This document shows, one piece after another, positions 1 through 12,380 of a stretch of 64,000 bases of DNA (its first letter is position 1; every line of letters begins with the position of its first letter). The notes under the pieces are model-generated. The model saw only the letters and a list, made by a program, of their open reading frames with translations. It searched no databases and was not told the DNA's origin. A program made the position numbers and the translations under genes. Origin of the DNA: Begonia masoniana (lineage: Eukaryota > Streptophyta > Magnoliopsida > Cucurbitales > Begoniaceae); contig CM039509.1 of assembly GCA_022432975.1 (NCBI GenBank), positions 18,551,760 to 18,615,759 of the forward strand. Reading direction: 5' to 3'.

Positions 1-78
1 AGGCACTTCGGTGCGGGCAATGAGTAAGGCACTTCGGTGCAGGCAATGAGTAAGGCACTTCGGTGCAGGCAACTAGTA
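1..78 (+). repeat. 26-bp tandem repeat with a TTCG-loop hairpin
   Basis: Three units start at 1, 27 and 53. Each contains GCACTTCGGTGC, a 4-bp stem closed by a TTCG tetraloop. A diverged relative at 178-191 reads GCATCTTTCGATGC: the stem is kept and lengthened although the bases changed. The repeat occupies the same LTR position as the unrelated tandem repeats in M, I, A and H. Confidence 0.8.
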
Positions 79-968
79 TTGTTTGGTCGTGTCGTCGTAT
101 TGTGTTGAGTCGGTTTGTTGAGTTGCATTGGGGTGTTGTGTTGCAATGTTTGGCATGATAGTCGGTCAAAGAGTAAGGCATCTTTCGATGCAGACAATTT
201 TGTTAGGGTTGTGTTGTGTTGTTGTGTTGCGTTGTTGTGTTGTGTGGTGTTGTGTTAGGGTTGTGTAAGGGTTGTGTGTGCATTGTGCTTGTTTATATTT
301 GTTATCCCCTACTTGCTAAGCGTAAGCTTACGTGTGTGTGTGTTCTGTGGTGTAGGTAACGACGCGGTTACAGGTGGGCTAGGCGAGGGAGCCAGTTTTA
401 GGCGGCAGTTGGTGGCACACGGGGCACGCCGGTGTGGGTAGTTGTCGGGGTGCTTCGACCATGGTCTTTGGGGGATGTGGGGCTTTATATTTTATAGTTT
501 ATTTTAGATGTCTGTTTGTAGAAATGATGGGAATGCGTACCTAATTGTATTTGTTGTATATAGTCATAGTTAAGGGTGATGTGTCGCCCTATACTGTGAA
601 CTTTCTTCACTTAGGGATGTTAGCATTTTAGTTTTCATCTTTACTACTATTTGGTGATTTCGTATGCTGGATAAGTTGAGTAGGAGTATTCTGGATTGGT
701 TGGTATTTATTCGTTTGCAGGTACCTAGCATTTTGGAGGCGCCATTTTCAGGCGTTACTTTGCCGAAATTTTCGGTAAGAACGCCGTGGTGCTTAAAGGT
801 TAGGATTAAGGGAAATTAGTGAGTCTAGTCAGCTAGGTATGATATAAGAGAGCTTTGAGAGATTTAGTTTTAAATTATGCTGTGTCAAATTTATTTTAAA
901 TTATGTTTTAACGTGGGATTGATTAGCAAAGTAGCACACCGAGCCAGGGTGGGTTCGGGGGCGTTACA
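1..968 (+). mobile_element. L: 3' part of a Ty3/gypsy LTR, cut by the window edge
   Basis: The segment ends in GGGGCGTTACA directly against copia reverse-transcriptase coding sequence, so it is an LTR end inserted in element O. At about 306-360 it carries a diverged form of the core seen in the other gypsy LTRs of this window (CTTGCTAAGCG, then GGTGTAGGTAACG). Just upstream is a short tandem repeat. The left end lies outside the window, so solo LTR versus full element cannot be decided. The first residues of the open frame starting at 877 belong to the LTR, not to a protein. Confidence 0.75.
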
Positions 969-1852
969 TCAAATGACCGGCGAATTTGAAATGAGTATGG
1001 TTGGAGAACTCACTTATTTTCTTGGACTTCAAATTCAGCAAGAAAAGAATGGTATTTTTATCTCTCAAACCAAATATGCCAAGAATTTATTGAAAAAATT
1101 TAAGCTCGAGAATGCACGCCCGCGTAGAACACCACTTGGGACACATGAGAAAATTTCTAAAGATGAGAAGGGTATTGCTGTTGATTTACGTTTATATAGG
1201 AGCATGATTGGAAGCCTATTATATCTTACTACCAGCCGACCAGATATTTGTTATAGAGTGGGTTTATGCGCTCGATTTCAAGTCAATCCGAGGGAGTCAC
1301 ACCTAGTGTCGGTTAAACGAATTCTAAAATATGTTAGTGGAACAACTGATTTGTGGCATCTGGTATTCTTTCGATTCTAATACAAATCTGGTGGGTTATT
1401 GTGATGCTGACTGGGCCGGATGTTCTGATGATCGAAAAAGCACTTCGGGTGGATGTTTTTATGTTGGACATAACTTGGTATCGTGGTTTAGCAAGAAGCT
1501 AAATTTGATTTCTTTGTCTACTGCTGAGGCAGAATATATTGCAGCAAGTAGCAGTTGTACTCAACTTCTCTAGATGAAACAAATGATGAAAGACTATGGT
1601 GTCACACAGGGTATAATAACCCTCTACTGCGATAATCTAAGTGCAATCAATATTTCTAAAAATCCTGTTCAGCATTCACAGACAAAACATATTGATATAC
1701 GACATCATTTTATTCGATCTCTTGTGGAGGACAAAATTATTAATTTGGAGCATATGGTGACCGAAAAACAAATTGCCGATATTTTCACCAAGGCTTTGGA
1801 TGGTGTGAGATTTGAAGAATTGAGGTCTGCCTTAGGCTTATGTGTCATGTGA
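969..1852 (+). pseudogene. Ty1/copia reverse transcriptase C-terminus and RNase H, broken
   Basis: The translation is the end of a copia RT followed by RNase H. Visible blocks are [57 protein letters not shown] and HIDIRHHFIR, all standard for this superfamily. Two lesions are seen: a frameshift at about 1350-1380, where the reading moves from frame 1 to frame 2, and a TAG at 1571-1573 where the family has Trp before MKQMM. The N-terminal RT, including the YVDD active site, is absent because LTR L inserted upstream. It would have copied the element's RNA in the cytoplasmic particle; it cannot do so now. The family call is secure; the clade (Tork-like) is a guess. Confidence 0.9.
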
Positions 1853-3332
1853 AGAGATTCTTCTGTGTTGTAAGTTTTTTTTTTATTTTCTTTCATAAAA
1901 AAAAATTTAAAAAAAGGGGAAAAGAAAAAGAAAAAGTAGGGATTTCTTTTATTGCTAATATCTCTTTTGAGATTTTTGGTCTGTAACTTTCTGCATGACA
2001 CAATGGGTTCTATGAAGCTTTCGGCGATTTTTATGGAAATTAGGAGTTAATCTCAAATATATTGATGGAGGTTTTTATGAGATTTGATCGTGCATATTAT
2101 TAAGTTTATTTTCCATCTTATTTGAAGAATTTTGGATTTATTTTCCAAATTTGAGTAAGTATTTATGGTTTATTTCCATAAACTCCAAACGACTATTCTT
2201 CTATCCATCTCTCTCTCGACCAGTTAAAGAGTTATTTGTTCGAGTGCTTCCCTATTGTTATCAACGCACATCTATACTGCCACTGGGTTGATTCTATGAA
2301 GTTTTCTCCAAATTTTATCAAGATAATTACTGATGTCACTAGTAGTGTCAGACGAGTGCGGCCCCGTGGTAAAAATTTTCCTGCCTTGCAACTTACTGTT
2401 AAGTATGCTATCCTGCACAAGATTGCCATGAGAAACTATCCTCTTACTTCTCTGAGAATTGATTGTGAATCATGTCGATTACAAGAATGAAAGGTCAGCT
2501 CTTCCGTTTACTTGTTTGAATTATGGTATTTTGTCTTCTCAACGAGCTGTGATTTGGGATAAAAATTATTAGTATGGATATGAAGGAGATTAGGAATAGC
2601 TACAAGCTTCTGGCAGGTGGTCAAGTTAATATTCTGAATGGCGTTCCTGAGGATGTTCCAGCTCTCGACAATGTTTATGATTCCGACAATGATTAAGATT
2701 CTGCATTGTTGTCATCTTTTATCAAGATTCTTGAAGGTGAGATGAAATTTTTGTATGATCAGCAAATGGTAATCGAAAATAGAAAATGGAAAGATAGTAG
2801 TTATTGGATGATTGATGACCTTGTCGGAAAAATGTCTGCTAAGGAAGCTGATGGTGATATTTTCGAGAGAAAGAAAGTTGCTAATGTGAAGGAACAAGTT
2901 AAAGAGACCAAAATTATTGAAAAGTCAGGAGTTTCACCTGATGTCACTGAGGATGTCACTGAAGTAGCAGAGGAGGAAGCTCCAGTATTTCATGTTGAAG
3001 GAGAATCTGTCCAAGGAAAATAATACTAGCAAGCGGTTGCGAAAAACTACAATCGGGTTGGTCTTTCTTCTGATGATATTTCTACTTAATGATGGATTTC
3101 TTATGAACTTCTAAAATGTTCTCTTGTTTCTTGATATTTCATCTATGGATACTCTGCCTGCATCTGGATATTATATTTTTCGTGATATTGGTTATCTTCC
3201 TATGATGATGCTGGTTTTTATACTGATTATTTTGAGATTATGATGCTCTTATCGTGGTCATTATTCTCTTATATATATATATATTTGTCTTTTTATGGCA
3301 AAAATAGGGAGTATTTTGGTAGAGTATGCTCT
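1853..3332 (+). other. 3' region of O with degenerate short frames
   Basis: After the RNase H stop come T-rich sequence and short unconnected frames, notably 2236-2490 (84 codons) and 2706-3023 (105 codons, acidic and Lys/Glu-rich, with ...KEADGDIFERKKVANVKEQVKE...). Their position between pol and the polypurine tract matches that of a third ORF in some copia elements, as in E of this window. I see no sequence match to the E third ORF, so this is only positional inference. A short (TA)n run lies near 3281-3292. Confidence 0.4.
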
Positions 3333-3748
3333 AATACTGTAACACCCGAGTTTTTCGGGTTTCCGCTCCAAGGCTATTTTCGTAAATAAGTAAATTAGGT
3401 CCGTTTTGCGGGCGGATAGTTTTATTAGGACCCTAGAAATTTATGGGGATTTGTAAAAGAATAAGTGAAATTTTAGAAACCCAAATCGAAAAGAGTAATG
3501 CTAGAGTTCCCGTTTACCCTTTTAGTATGTTAATTCGTAAAAATAGCAAAATAAGTCCGTTTTGGGAACGGTGAGTTTTGTTAGAACTCTAATATTAAAT
3601 TGGAATATTTGGAGAAATAAGGAAATTGCAGAAAAACCGAATTGATAGACTAATTAAAGAATTAAGCATAGAATTGAGTTAAGGGTATTTAAGTAAATTA
3701 AAAAGTAAAGATTTTATAATTTTTATAAAAAACAATTTTTATAAAAAT

Positions 3749-3775
3749 GGAATGGCTTCGCGATGAAGCCATTCC
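3749..3775 (+). other. Perfect hairpin in M 5' LTR
   Basis: GGAATGGCTTC is followed by a 5-base loop and its exact reverse complement GAAGCCATTCC. The same hairpin is in the 3' LTR at 9852-9878. Solo LTR I has a different but stronger hairpin at the same distance (about 400 bp) from the LTR start. Confidence 0.85.
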
Positions 3776-4997
3776 CCTGCTGCCGAGCCCCGACGCCGAG
3801 AGAGAGAAAGGGAGACGCGCGCAACCCTCCGACAGCGACCACGGCTCCGACCACCGTTCAGACGTGCCGACGCCGGCGAGCTGAAGCCAGAGTTCGTTTC
3901 GGCCTTCTCCGCGCAGACCCGACCGAAAACAGGTTGAGTTTCTTCCCTGTTTTCGTTATGCTTGTGGCCGTGGATCGCTGAGCTCGATTGGGCTCCGATC
4001 ACCGGCCCTTTTTGGTTGCTTTTAGCGTCAATTAGCCGGGCTCGGTGCTGGCAAGGATTGCCGAGCAGTGTGCAGCTCGGGAGGAGCTAAAAATCGAGGG
4101 CTCCAATTTAGGGATTTCGGGTTTTCTGAATAGGAACTTCGATTTTAGGTTAGTTTATTCTAATTGAGGGTATATGTGGTCGATTGGTGAAGAAATTGAT
4201 GGAATTTGATGAAAAATAGGAAAGAGGAAAATTTCCGAGAATGGGCAGTTCGGGTTTTGCCCTTTTTGACCTAGTTCCGGTTATTTGTTTTAAAATTCCT
4301 TTTGGCAGATTAAAATAGGTTATTAGAGGAGTACGTGGCCGCTGGAATCGTTCGATTCCGATAACCGACGCAAAAGTTACGCGTGTTTGAAGTTTCGGGT
4401 CGGTTTTTACCGAACCCAAATTAGTGGCCCATTTAATTAGGTTTTAGTTGGATTAGGCTAGAAATAGTAATTTGAGATGTTTTCACGAAAATAAAAGCTT
4501 AGTTATGCCCAAACGAAATGAGTTGGAGTTTTTGAAGAAATTGTCTTAGCTCGGGATTTCGTTTAGTTTTGAAATGGATGATTTAGATTAATACTAATGA
4601 CGTGCTATGAAATGCCTTAGGTGGACACGGCTTTTGGACGGTGCTCGGCTTGCTACGGACGCCAGGTAAGTGGATGTTAGGCTTCCGGCCCTTAAGGCCC
4701 TACATCGTATCAACGTTAGGCTTTTCTATTTTTGATGATGATTTTCTGATTGTGGGGTTTTGACGTGTCAGGTAGCCTAGGTTATGAATTAGTAGTTGTC
4801 TGTTAGGTTCATTAAAGAATGTCTATGTATGTTTGTGAATTGTTTGATGATATGTTGTGATGATATGTCATAGGTGAATTCCTCATGCATCATGTTTTAT
4901 AAAAGGTGCATACGAACTATTTATGAGCATGTTTTTACGATGAATTGAACGATAATGATTTAAAGATGATATGTGAAACGTTGAAGTACAGAACGAT

Positions 4998-5213
4998 CAT
5001 GTGAATGATGTATGTTTCTCACGGGAATGATGTATGTTTCTCACGGGAATGATGTATGTTTCTCACGTGAATGATGTATGTTTCTCAAGTGAATGATGTA
5101 TGTTTCCCATGTGAATGATGTATGTTCTCACGGGGCAAGTCATGTATGTTCTCACGGGGCAAGTCATGTATGTTCTCACGGGGCAAGTCATGGTTCTCAC
5201 GGGGCAAGGAAAT
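4998..5213 (+). repeat. Tandem repeat block in M 5' LTR
   Basis: Units of about 23-24 bp built on ATGTATGTTTCTCACGGG pass into units built on CAAGTCATGTATGTTCTCACGGGG. The 3' LTR carries more copies of the second type, which accounts for most of the LTR length difference. Confidence 0.85.
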
Positions 5214-6111
5214 GGTCTACTACGTAGACAAATGAAAAAAAAAAATGTTAACAAAACAAAACGAAATGAACATGTTTTATGAAAAATCACGCATTCATGC
5301 ATACGTTATATATAAAGCATCCCCTTACTAAGCATTAGGCTTACTATTTATGTTGTATGATGTAGGTGACAGGTGTGAAGGAGAGAGTTCCTCCTGATGA
5401 TAAAGAACAGGTGGTCGACGGATGGTGCTCGTGGCGACGGGGTGTATTTTGGCTTGGCTTGATGATCCGATGGTGTGTCCCAAACTGTTTAGTGGCGAAT
5501 GATGTGAGTTAGTCTTTGTTGGTTGGTAGGTCTACGTGTTGGTTTAATTTGTGAAAGTATCAAAGTGTTTAAGTATGTAGATTGGATATTTTGATAGAAA
5601 AATGTATGAATAGTCAAGTTTTGATGTATATGTAGTGGTAGTAGATTATTTAGATTGTGGAGTCTTAATTTTAGAAATATACTGGAACTGTTTGGGTTAT
5701 TTTAAAACAGGTAAGGATATGCTCGATTTTTAGAGCGATCCACGCAGTTTGTTTTCTTGAGTCTTTCGAAATTATAGGTAATATTAGTGTCGTGTTTTGA
5801 TGATCGACGTATGAGCATTTTGTTTTAATTGATCTTACTTTAATTGTCAATTGGTTTAAGTCATTAATGGTTTTAGTCTAGTTTTAAATGTTTTAAAAGT
5901 CGAAATGTTTTACGCTCAAATGTTTAATGTTTAAGTCAAAGTTAGTCATTCAAGATTGTTAGAGGTGGGTCAATTGTCTAAGTCCGTTTTCTTTTAAAGT
6001 GTTAAGTAAAAAATGCAAAAGTAAATCTGAGGAGAAAATACGAGTGCTTAGGTAATGGTTATGTCACGCAAGTCCGTGGCGGCCCTGATCGGGTTGGGGT
6101 CGCCACAGTTA

Positions 6112-6123
6112 TGGTATCAGAGA
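6112..6123 (+). other. M primer binding site (tRNA-iMet type)
   Basis: TGGTATCAGAG lies 4 bp after the 5' LTR and matches the complement of the plant initiator-tRNA 3' end used by most copia and many gypsy elements. Confidence 0.85.
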
Positions 6124-6197
6124 GACGGAGTTTTAAAAGCGAGTTCTGTGATATGCCTGCCAAAAACACACCGCCGCACGAGGACTTTCCATCGACT

Positions 6198-6268
6198 GTA
6201 AGTATTTAAGTTTAAGTTTGATTCATAGATGTTTATATTATTTTGTCTTGTATTTGTATTGTGTCTAG
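6198..6268 (+). other. Candidate leader intron upstream of M gag
   Basis: A GTAAGTATTTA donor follows CATCGACT, and a TGTCTAG acceptor lies 10 bp before the gag ATG (6279). The equivalent segment of H has nearly the same donor and acceptor and the same distance to gag. At 71 bp it is near the lower size limit for plant introns. Splicing is inferred. Confidence 0.5.
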
Positions 6269-6278
6269 GAACAAGAAA

Positions 6279-6836
6279 ATGCCGAAAGCACCTAGACAAC
6301 CTGAGGAGAATCTCATTAGCCAGCTTATAGACATAGTGCACCGACAATCAGAACAGATAGAGATTTTACTCAACCGAGATGGGAATAGTAGTGGACAAGA
6401 TAGTGTTTCATGGAACCGAGGGAGAGAACAAACTAGGCAATTTCAACCTCCAACGTTTGGTGGATATGTTTTGGATCCGATCCAGGTTGAGGGGTCCCTT
6501 GATGATTTTCCGTCGCCCTCAGTCGATGAAAGACCACCACCAGCGAGGGACACTAAGAGGCCCAACGATTCCTCGATCGTGCAGGATAGGAGCAAACGAC
6601 CCTGAGGAGCTCGTTAAGCTCCTTTGTGCCCTACATGTCGGAAGTGTCATTTCGGGGAATGTAAATTGTATTCGGACCGATGTTTTAGGTGCGATATAAG
6701 GGTTCACAGAGCCAGGGATTGTCTAGGGCAGAGCAAGAAGCTACCGAGTGGTCCCTCAAGGACAATTGCTATAACCGAAGATAGGGAAGCTGCTCAACCA
6801 AGTGTGGTTCCAGGTATGATTTTATTTCGGTAATCT
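6279..6836 (+). pseudogene. Gag remnant of M: N-terminus and zinc knuckle only
   Basis: The start matches the H gag start in arrangement: MPKAPRQ, an ISQLIDIVHRQSEQIE helix, then RQFQPPTFGGYVLDPIQVE against the [19 protein letters not shown] of H. The capsid middle is missing. In the same frame, after a TGA at 6603, comes LCPTCRKCHFGECKL and an intact CX2CX4HX4C knuckle (CFRCDIRVHRARDC). So the ends of gag survive around an internal deletion. Gag normally forms the particle and the knuckle binds RNA. No protease follows. Other frames over this stretch are shadows. Confidence 0.8.
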
Positions 6837-9426
6837 ATAGAATGAAGAACATTAAAATAAAGGTGTAATTTAGAGTAAGAACTTAATAATAAGATGTGTA
6901 AAATAGATAGAAGTAAACAAAGGGATGGAAAATATCAGGTGGGAGAGTTACTAGGTGAACAGGATAAAAATGATGAAAGATTAAATGCAAGACGACGTAA
7001 ACTTTGGAGAGAAATAGTTATGCATTAAGATAGGTAACCTGACCTTAATACCACTAGTACATCTAAGTGAATAAGAGGACGTAGTAGAAACTCGTGTATC
7101 TTGGACTCGAGCTAAGTTGGAGTTATTTAGATGAAGACGTTTTCGAGAGTTTAACTTAAGTAAACTATCGAGAGAGTAAGGGACATGTTGCTTACTTTTA
7201 CAAAGACAGTGCGATTGATCGATACGAAGTCTAGGATATATAGTTAGGGTGGTTACATAGGGGTTTTAATATTGACCAATTTTGATGAAGGAAATATTGA
7301 GATCTAAGTGAGGTTGGTAAGTTAATAAATTTAGAGACCATAAAGGATCAAGGTTATACGATAGATGATACTCAAGTTATATAATTTGGACGTTCTCTAG
7401 GAGATAGGTACCATCTTAAAGGACTAAGCAACGAAGGACAAATATTGATACGTGAAAAGATTATGACCGCCACTAAATAGAAAAGAAGACTTAGTAAAGT
7501 TAAGAGTGACCGATAAATAGAAGATGTGTTAGGCAATTAGATGCTGCTTAACCTAGGGATATAAGGCAAAGTACGAGAGTTAGAAATTATTGGAAATGCC
7601 TAAGAGGTGTAGTAGAATTTTGAAGAAGGGTTTAGCACCTTAGATTGAAAGTCAAGTTTAGAGGTCCAGTACACCTCATTCAAATTAGAGGAGCTGGTGA
7701 ATTGACAAGGGTAAGTATCAATTATAGGAAATATAACAAGGATAAAAGATTTTAGATTCCTTGAGTTATGAACGCCGGAGTTAAGAAATGAGTCTATAGT
7801 TGATATAGTTTAAGTTAAGAACCCCAGACATGAGACTTACCTCCAAGATGGAAGTAGGAACTTTAGTGTTTAAAGGACTCGAGAGGTGGATCGTAATGAA
7901 GAGTTTAGGTGGTGACCAATCAAATTAGGTGAGTTAGAAAGCTTAGCCTATAAGGAATTAAGTCAAGGCCGATTCATGTGAGAATTTAAGGAAGTGAACT
8001 CGACCACTTTGGTGTTTGCCTAGAGACTTGAGAATAAATAGAGCTTGTAGTATGAGTCATGGCATGCTTAGCTCCATTAAAGGTTATGGATGCTTCTAAA
8101 TTTTGGGGAAAATAGAAGAATAAGATTTAAGAACTTTAGAAGATCTAGATTAAGGTTGTAGGTCTACCTACAACAAGTTTGCTAACAAGAAAATTGTTAG
8201 ATGAATTATTGTGAAGAAGCTAGATGAATTATTGTGAAGAAGCTAAGGAGAACATTATGAACCTGACTAGAAGAAATGACCAAGTAGTAGATTAGTTCGT
8301 AACTTTCGAGGAAGTCTTAGTGTGATATTAAGATTAAGTCTAGGACATTATCTAAATTAAATAAAAGGTTTAGATTTGAAATTTTGATCGAATGTTAGTG
8401 TTGTGCGGATTGATAGATTAATGGGTCACCGGACGAGGAGGACGAGAAATTGCACAAATAATGTTCAAGTACATCGAGATAAGATTGAATTAGGAAATCT
8501 TAAAGGCTCGACCCTTATGTACCGAAGTCGGAGCCAATGATTTTGTAAATGGCTAAGGTTAAGAATGATAAGCTTAAGTGTGCGAAGAAGATCGCAGCTT
8601 AAAGAATTAGGAGCATATTGGACGGAAGGAAGGAAGAGTTACACGAGGACTGTACGAGTGGGCTTTGAAGTGAGGTTAGATCAGGAGGGGTAGAAAATGC
8701 TTCGACTCGTAAGTTAAGTCAATTACTTATGCACCCTTTATGGTGTTGGGGGAATAGTTTAACGACTTTGTTCAGACTTAAGAATTTGTTAGTGATTGAT
8801 GAAAACCAAGGCACAAGTAGGACAAACGAGCGTTGTGGACATGATTATAAAGACTTAGAGAATACTTTGAAAGAGAAGGGGGTAAATTTAAGTATTCAGA
8901 GCCTCGAGTACTAGGATTGTATTAGAGTGACTAATGGAACGTCATGTTTGCCCAATGTCCATGGGTGTATGGGTGCGAGTGATGGATTAAAATTTGATGG
9001 TAAGGTGTAGGAGGACTTGGAAGTGGAAGAATTAAGATAAGAAGGCTATGTATTAGGTCCTTTGTATTGAGTAAGAGAAGAATCTTCGAGGAATTGTGAT
9101 GGCTATAGATGCGTTAGATCGATGTGGTATGAGAAAAGTAGGGAAACTATTGAATTAATTCGAGGAAAACTAGAGTGGAGGTTGAGTTGGGGGAGATTTG
9201 AGAGATTGAGTGATGATGGATTTGGTTGAAGTCGATGGATGTATGAGCGATTGAGTATTTAAAAGAATTTAAAGCTTTTGGAATATAGGAAACCATTGAG
9301 ACCCGAGGGGTGGGTAAGACCATATGAGTGTCGTGAATGGTATTGCGAGCATGGTTAAGTAAATAATGTGAGGGTGAGTAATTAGAAGTTTAACCAAGCA
9401 ATAATTTTAGGGACAAAATTCCAATT
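6837..9426 (+). other. M interior without recognisable coding sequence
   Basis: About 2.6 kb of A/G-rich sequence with stops in all frames. I see no RT, RNase H or integrase motif. A 24-bp direct duplication (GCTAGATGAATTATTGTGAA twice) lies at about 8190-8240. It may be badly decayed pol or unrelated filler; profile searching would be needed. An open frame at 8729-8914 (61 codons) looks fortuitous. Confidence 0.6.
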
Positions 9427-9439
9427 AAGGAGGGAAGGA
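9427..9439 (+). other. M polypurine tract
   Basis: AAGGAGGGAAGGA directly precedes the TG of the 3' LTR, the normal place for plus-strand priming. Confidence 0.85.
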
Positions 9440-12256
9440 TGTAACACCCGAGTTTTTCGGGTTTCCGCTGCAAGGCTATTTTCGTAAATAAGTAAATTAG
9501 GTCCGTTTTGCGGGCGGATAGTTTTATTAGGACCCTAGAAATTTATGGGGATTTGTAGAAGAATAAGTGAAATTTTAGAAACCCAAATCGAGAAGAGTAA
9601 TGCTAGAGTTCCTGTTTTACCCTTTTAGTATGTTAATTCATAAAAATAGCAAAATAAGTCCGTTTTGGGAACGGTGAGTTTTGTTAGAACTCTAATATTA
9701 AATTGGAATATTTGGAGAAATAAGGAAATTGCAGAAAAACCGAATTGATAGACTAATTAAAGAATTAAGTATAGAATTGAGTTAAGGGTATTTAAGTAAA
9801 TTAAAAAGTAAAGATTTTATAATTTTTATAAAAAACAATTTTTATAAAAATGGAATGGCTTCGCGATGAAGCCATTCCCCTGCTGCCGAGCCCCGACGCC
9901 GAGAGAGAGAAAGGGAGACGCGCGCGACCCTTCGACGGCAACCACGGCTCCAACCACCGTTCAGACGTGCCGACGCCGGCGAGCTGAAGCCAGAGTTCGG
10001 TTAGGCCTTCTCCGCGTAGACCCTACCGAAAACAGGTTGAGTTTCTTCAATGTTTTCGTTATGCTTGTGGCCGTGGATCGCTGAGCTCGATTGGGCTCCG
10101 ATCACAGGCCCTTTTTGGTTGCTTTTAGCGTCAATTAGCCGGGCTCGGTGCTGGCAAGGATTGCCGAGCAGTGTGCAGCTCGGGAGGAGCTAAAAATCGA
10201 GGGCTCCAATTTAGGGATTTCGGGTTTTCTGAATAGGAACTTCGATTTTAGGTTAGTTTATTCTAATTGAGGGTATATGTGGTCGATTGCTGAAGAAATT
10301 GATAGAATTTGATGAAAAATCGGAAAGAGGAAAATTTCCGAGAATGGGCAGTTCGGGTTTTGCCCTTTTTGACCTAGTTCCGGTTATTTGTTTTAAAATT
10401 CCTTTTGGCAGATTAAAATAGGTTATTATAGGAGTACGTGGCCGCTGGAATCGTTCGATTCCGATAACCGACGCAAAAGTTACGCGCGTTTGAAGTTTCG
10501 GGTCGATTTTTACCGAACCCAAATTAGTGGCCCATTTAATTAGGTTTTAGTTTGATTAGGCTAGAAATAGTAATTTGAGATGTTTTCACGAAAATAAAAG
10601 CTTAGTTATGCCCGAACGAAATGATTTGGAGTTTTTGAAGAAATTGTCTTAGCTCGGGATTTCGTTTAGTTTTGAAATGGATGATTTAGATTAATACTAA
10701 TGACGTGCTATGAAATGACTTAGGTGGACACAACTTTTGGACGGTGCTCGGCTTGCTACGGACGCCAGGTAAGTGGATGTTAGGCTTCCGGCCCTTAAGG
10801 CCCTACATCGTATCAACGTTAGGCTTTTCTGTTTTTGATGATGATTTTCTGATTGTGGGGTTTTGACGTGTCGGGTAGCCTAGGTTATGAATTAGTAGTT
10901 GTCTGTTAGGTTCATTAAAGCATGTCTATGTATGTTTGTGAATTGTTTGATGATATGTTGTGATGATATGTCATAGGTGAATTCCTCATGCATCATGTTT
11001 TATAAAAGGTGCATACGAACTATTTATGAGCATGTTTTTACGATGAATTGAACGATAATGATTTAAAGATGATATGTGAAATGTTGAAGTACAGAACGAT
11101 CATGTGAATGATGTATGTTTCTCACGGGAATGATGTATGTTTCTCACGGGAATGATGTATGTTTCTCACGTGAATGATATATGTTTCTCAAGTGAATGAT
11201 GTATGTTTCTCATGTGAATGATGTATGTTCTCACGGGGCAAGTCATGTATGTTCTCACGGGGCAAGTCACGTATGTTCTCACAGGGCAAGTCATGTATGT
11301 TCTCACGGGGCAAGTCACGTATGTTCTCACGGGGCAAGTCATGGTTCTCACGGGGCAAGGAAATGGTCTACTACGTAGACAAATGAAAAAAAAATGTTAA
11401 CAAAACAAAACGAAATGAACATGTTTTATGAAAAATCACGCATTCATGCATACGTTATATATAGAGCATCCCCTTACTAAGCATTAGGCTTACTGTTTAT
11501 GTTGTATGATGTAGGTGACAGGTGTGAAGGAGAGAGTTCCTCTTGATGATAAAGAACAGGTGGTCGACGGATGGTGCTCGTGGCGACGGGGTGTGTTTTG
11601 GCTTGGCTTGATGATCCGATGGTGTGTCCCGAACCGTTTAGTGGCAAATGATGTGAGTTAGTCTTTGTTGGTTGGTAGGTCTACGTGTCGGTTTAATTTG
11701 TGAAAGTATCAAAGTGTTTAAGTATGTAGATTGAATATTTTGATAGAAAAATGTATGAATAGTCGAGTTTTGATGTATATGTAGTGGTAGTAGATTGTTT
11801 AGATTGTGGAGTCTTAATTTTAGAAATATACTGGAACTGTTTGGGTTATTTTAAAACAGGTAAGGATATGCTCGATTTTTAGAGCGATCCACGCAGTTTG
11901 TTTTCTTGAGTCTTTCGAAATTATAGGTAATATTAGTGTCGTGTTTTGATGATCGACGTATGAGCGTTTTGTTTTAATTGATCTTACTTTAATTGTCAAT
12001 TGGTTTAAGTCATTAATGGTTTTAGTCTAGTTTTAAATGTTTTAAAAGTCGAAATGTTTTACGCTCAAATGTTTAATGTTTAAGTCAAAGTTAGTCCTTC
12101 AAGGTTGTTAGAGGTGGGTCAATTGTCTAAGTCCGTTTTCTTTTAAAGTGTTAAGTAAAAAATGCAAAAGTAAATCTGAGGAGAAAATACGAGGGCTTAG
12201 GTAATGGTTATGTCACGCAAGTCCGTGGCGGACCTGATCGGGTTGGGGTCGCCACA
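9440..12256 (+). repeat. M 3' LTR (2817 bp)
   Basis: Nearly identical to 3338-6107. It includes the hairpin at 9852-9878 and a longer tandem-repeat block (about 11101-11365) with five CAAGTCA(T/C)GTATGTTCTCAC units against three in the 5' LTR. It is followed by TSD AATAC at 12257-12261, after which O resumes. Confidence 0.92.
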
Positions 12257-12366
12257 AATACCATATTTTTGATATGACAATGATTGAAGTATTTTTATGA
12301 TGATTGAAGCTACCATCCAGGGGGAGTTATTAAAGTTATTGGGTTTATTGATTTTGCCAAAAAATG

Positions 12367-12380
12367 CCAAAGGGGGAGAT
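12367..12380 (+). other. O polypurine tract
   Basis: GCCAAAGGGGGAGAT immediately before TGTAAATACAAAG, the typical copia tract preceding a 3' LTR. Confidence 0.85.

Larger units (their letters stand above)
3338..6107 (+). repeat. M 5' LTR (2770 bp)
   Basis: Runs from TGTAACACCC to GTCGCCACA. Contents in order: AT-rich start, a perfect 11-bp hairpin (3749-3775), a GC-rich tract (3780-3900), a tandem-repeat block (about 4998-5213), the conserved gypsy core CTTACTAAGCATTAGGCTTAC (from about 5325) with GATGTAGGTGACAGG, and the 3' end. Short frames inside it recur in the 3' LTR only because the LTRs are duplicates. Confidence 0.92.
3338..12256 (+). mobile_element. M: non-autonomous Ty3/gypsy element, full length, TSD AATAC
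   Basis: Both LTRs begin TGTAACACCCGAG and end GTCGCCACA. The 5-bp TSD AATAC is perfect (3333-3337 and 12257-12261). A tRNA-iMet-type primer binding site follows the 5' LTR, and a purine tract precedes the 3' LTR. The 3.3-kb interior has only a gag remnant and no recognisable protease, RT or integrase. The LTRs differ by roughly 2 % by eye, so it moved recently and must have used enzymes supplied in trans. Gag motifs and leader layout resemble chromovirus H, a plausible type of helper. It is inserted in the 3' region of O. Confidence 0.92.

Noticed and set aside
8729..8914. 61-codon frame in M interior
   Set aside because: Isolated short frame in A/G-rich sequence with no recognisable motif.
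3763..10084. Small frame seen at 3763-3981 and again at 9866-10084
   Set aside because: It lies in both LTRs of M; the repetition reflects LTR duplication, not gene conservation, and I recognise no domain.
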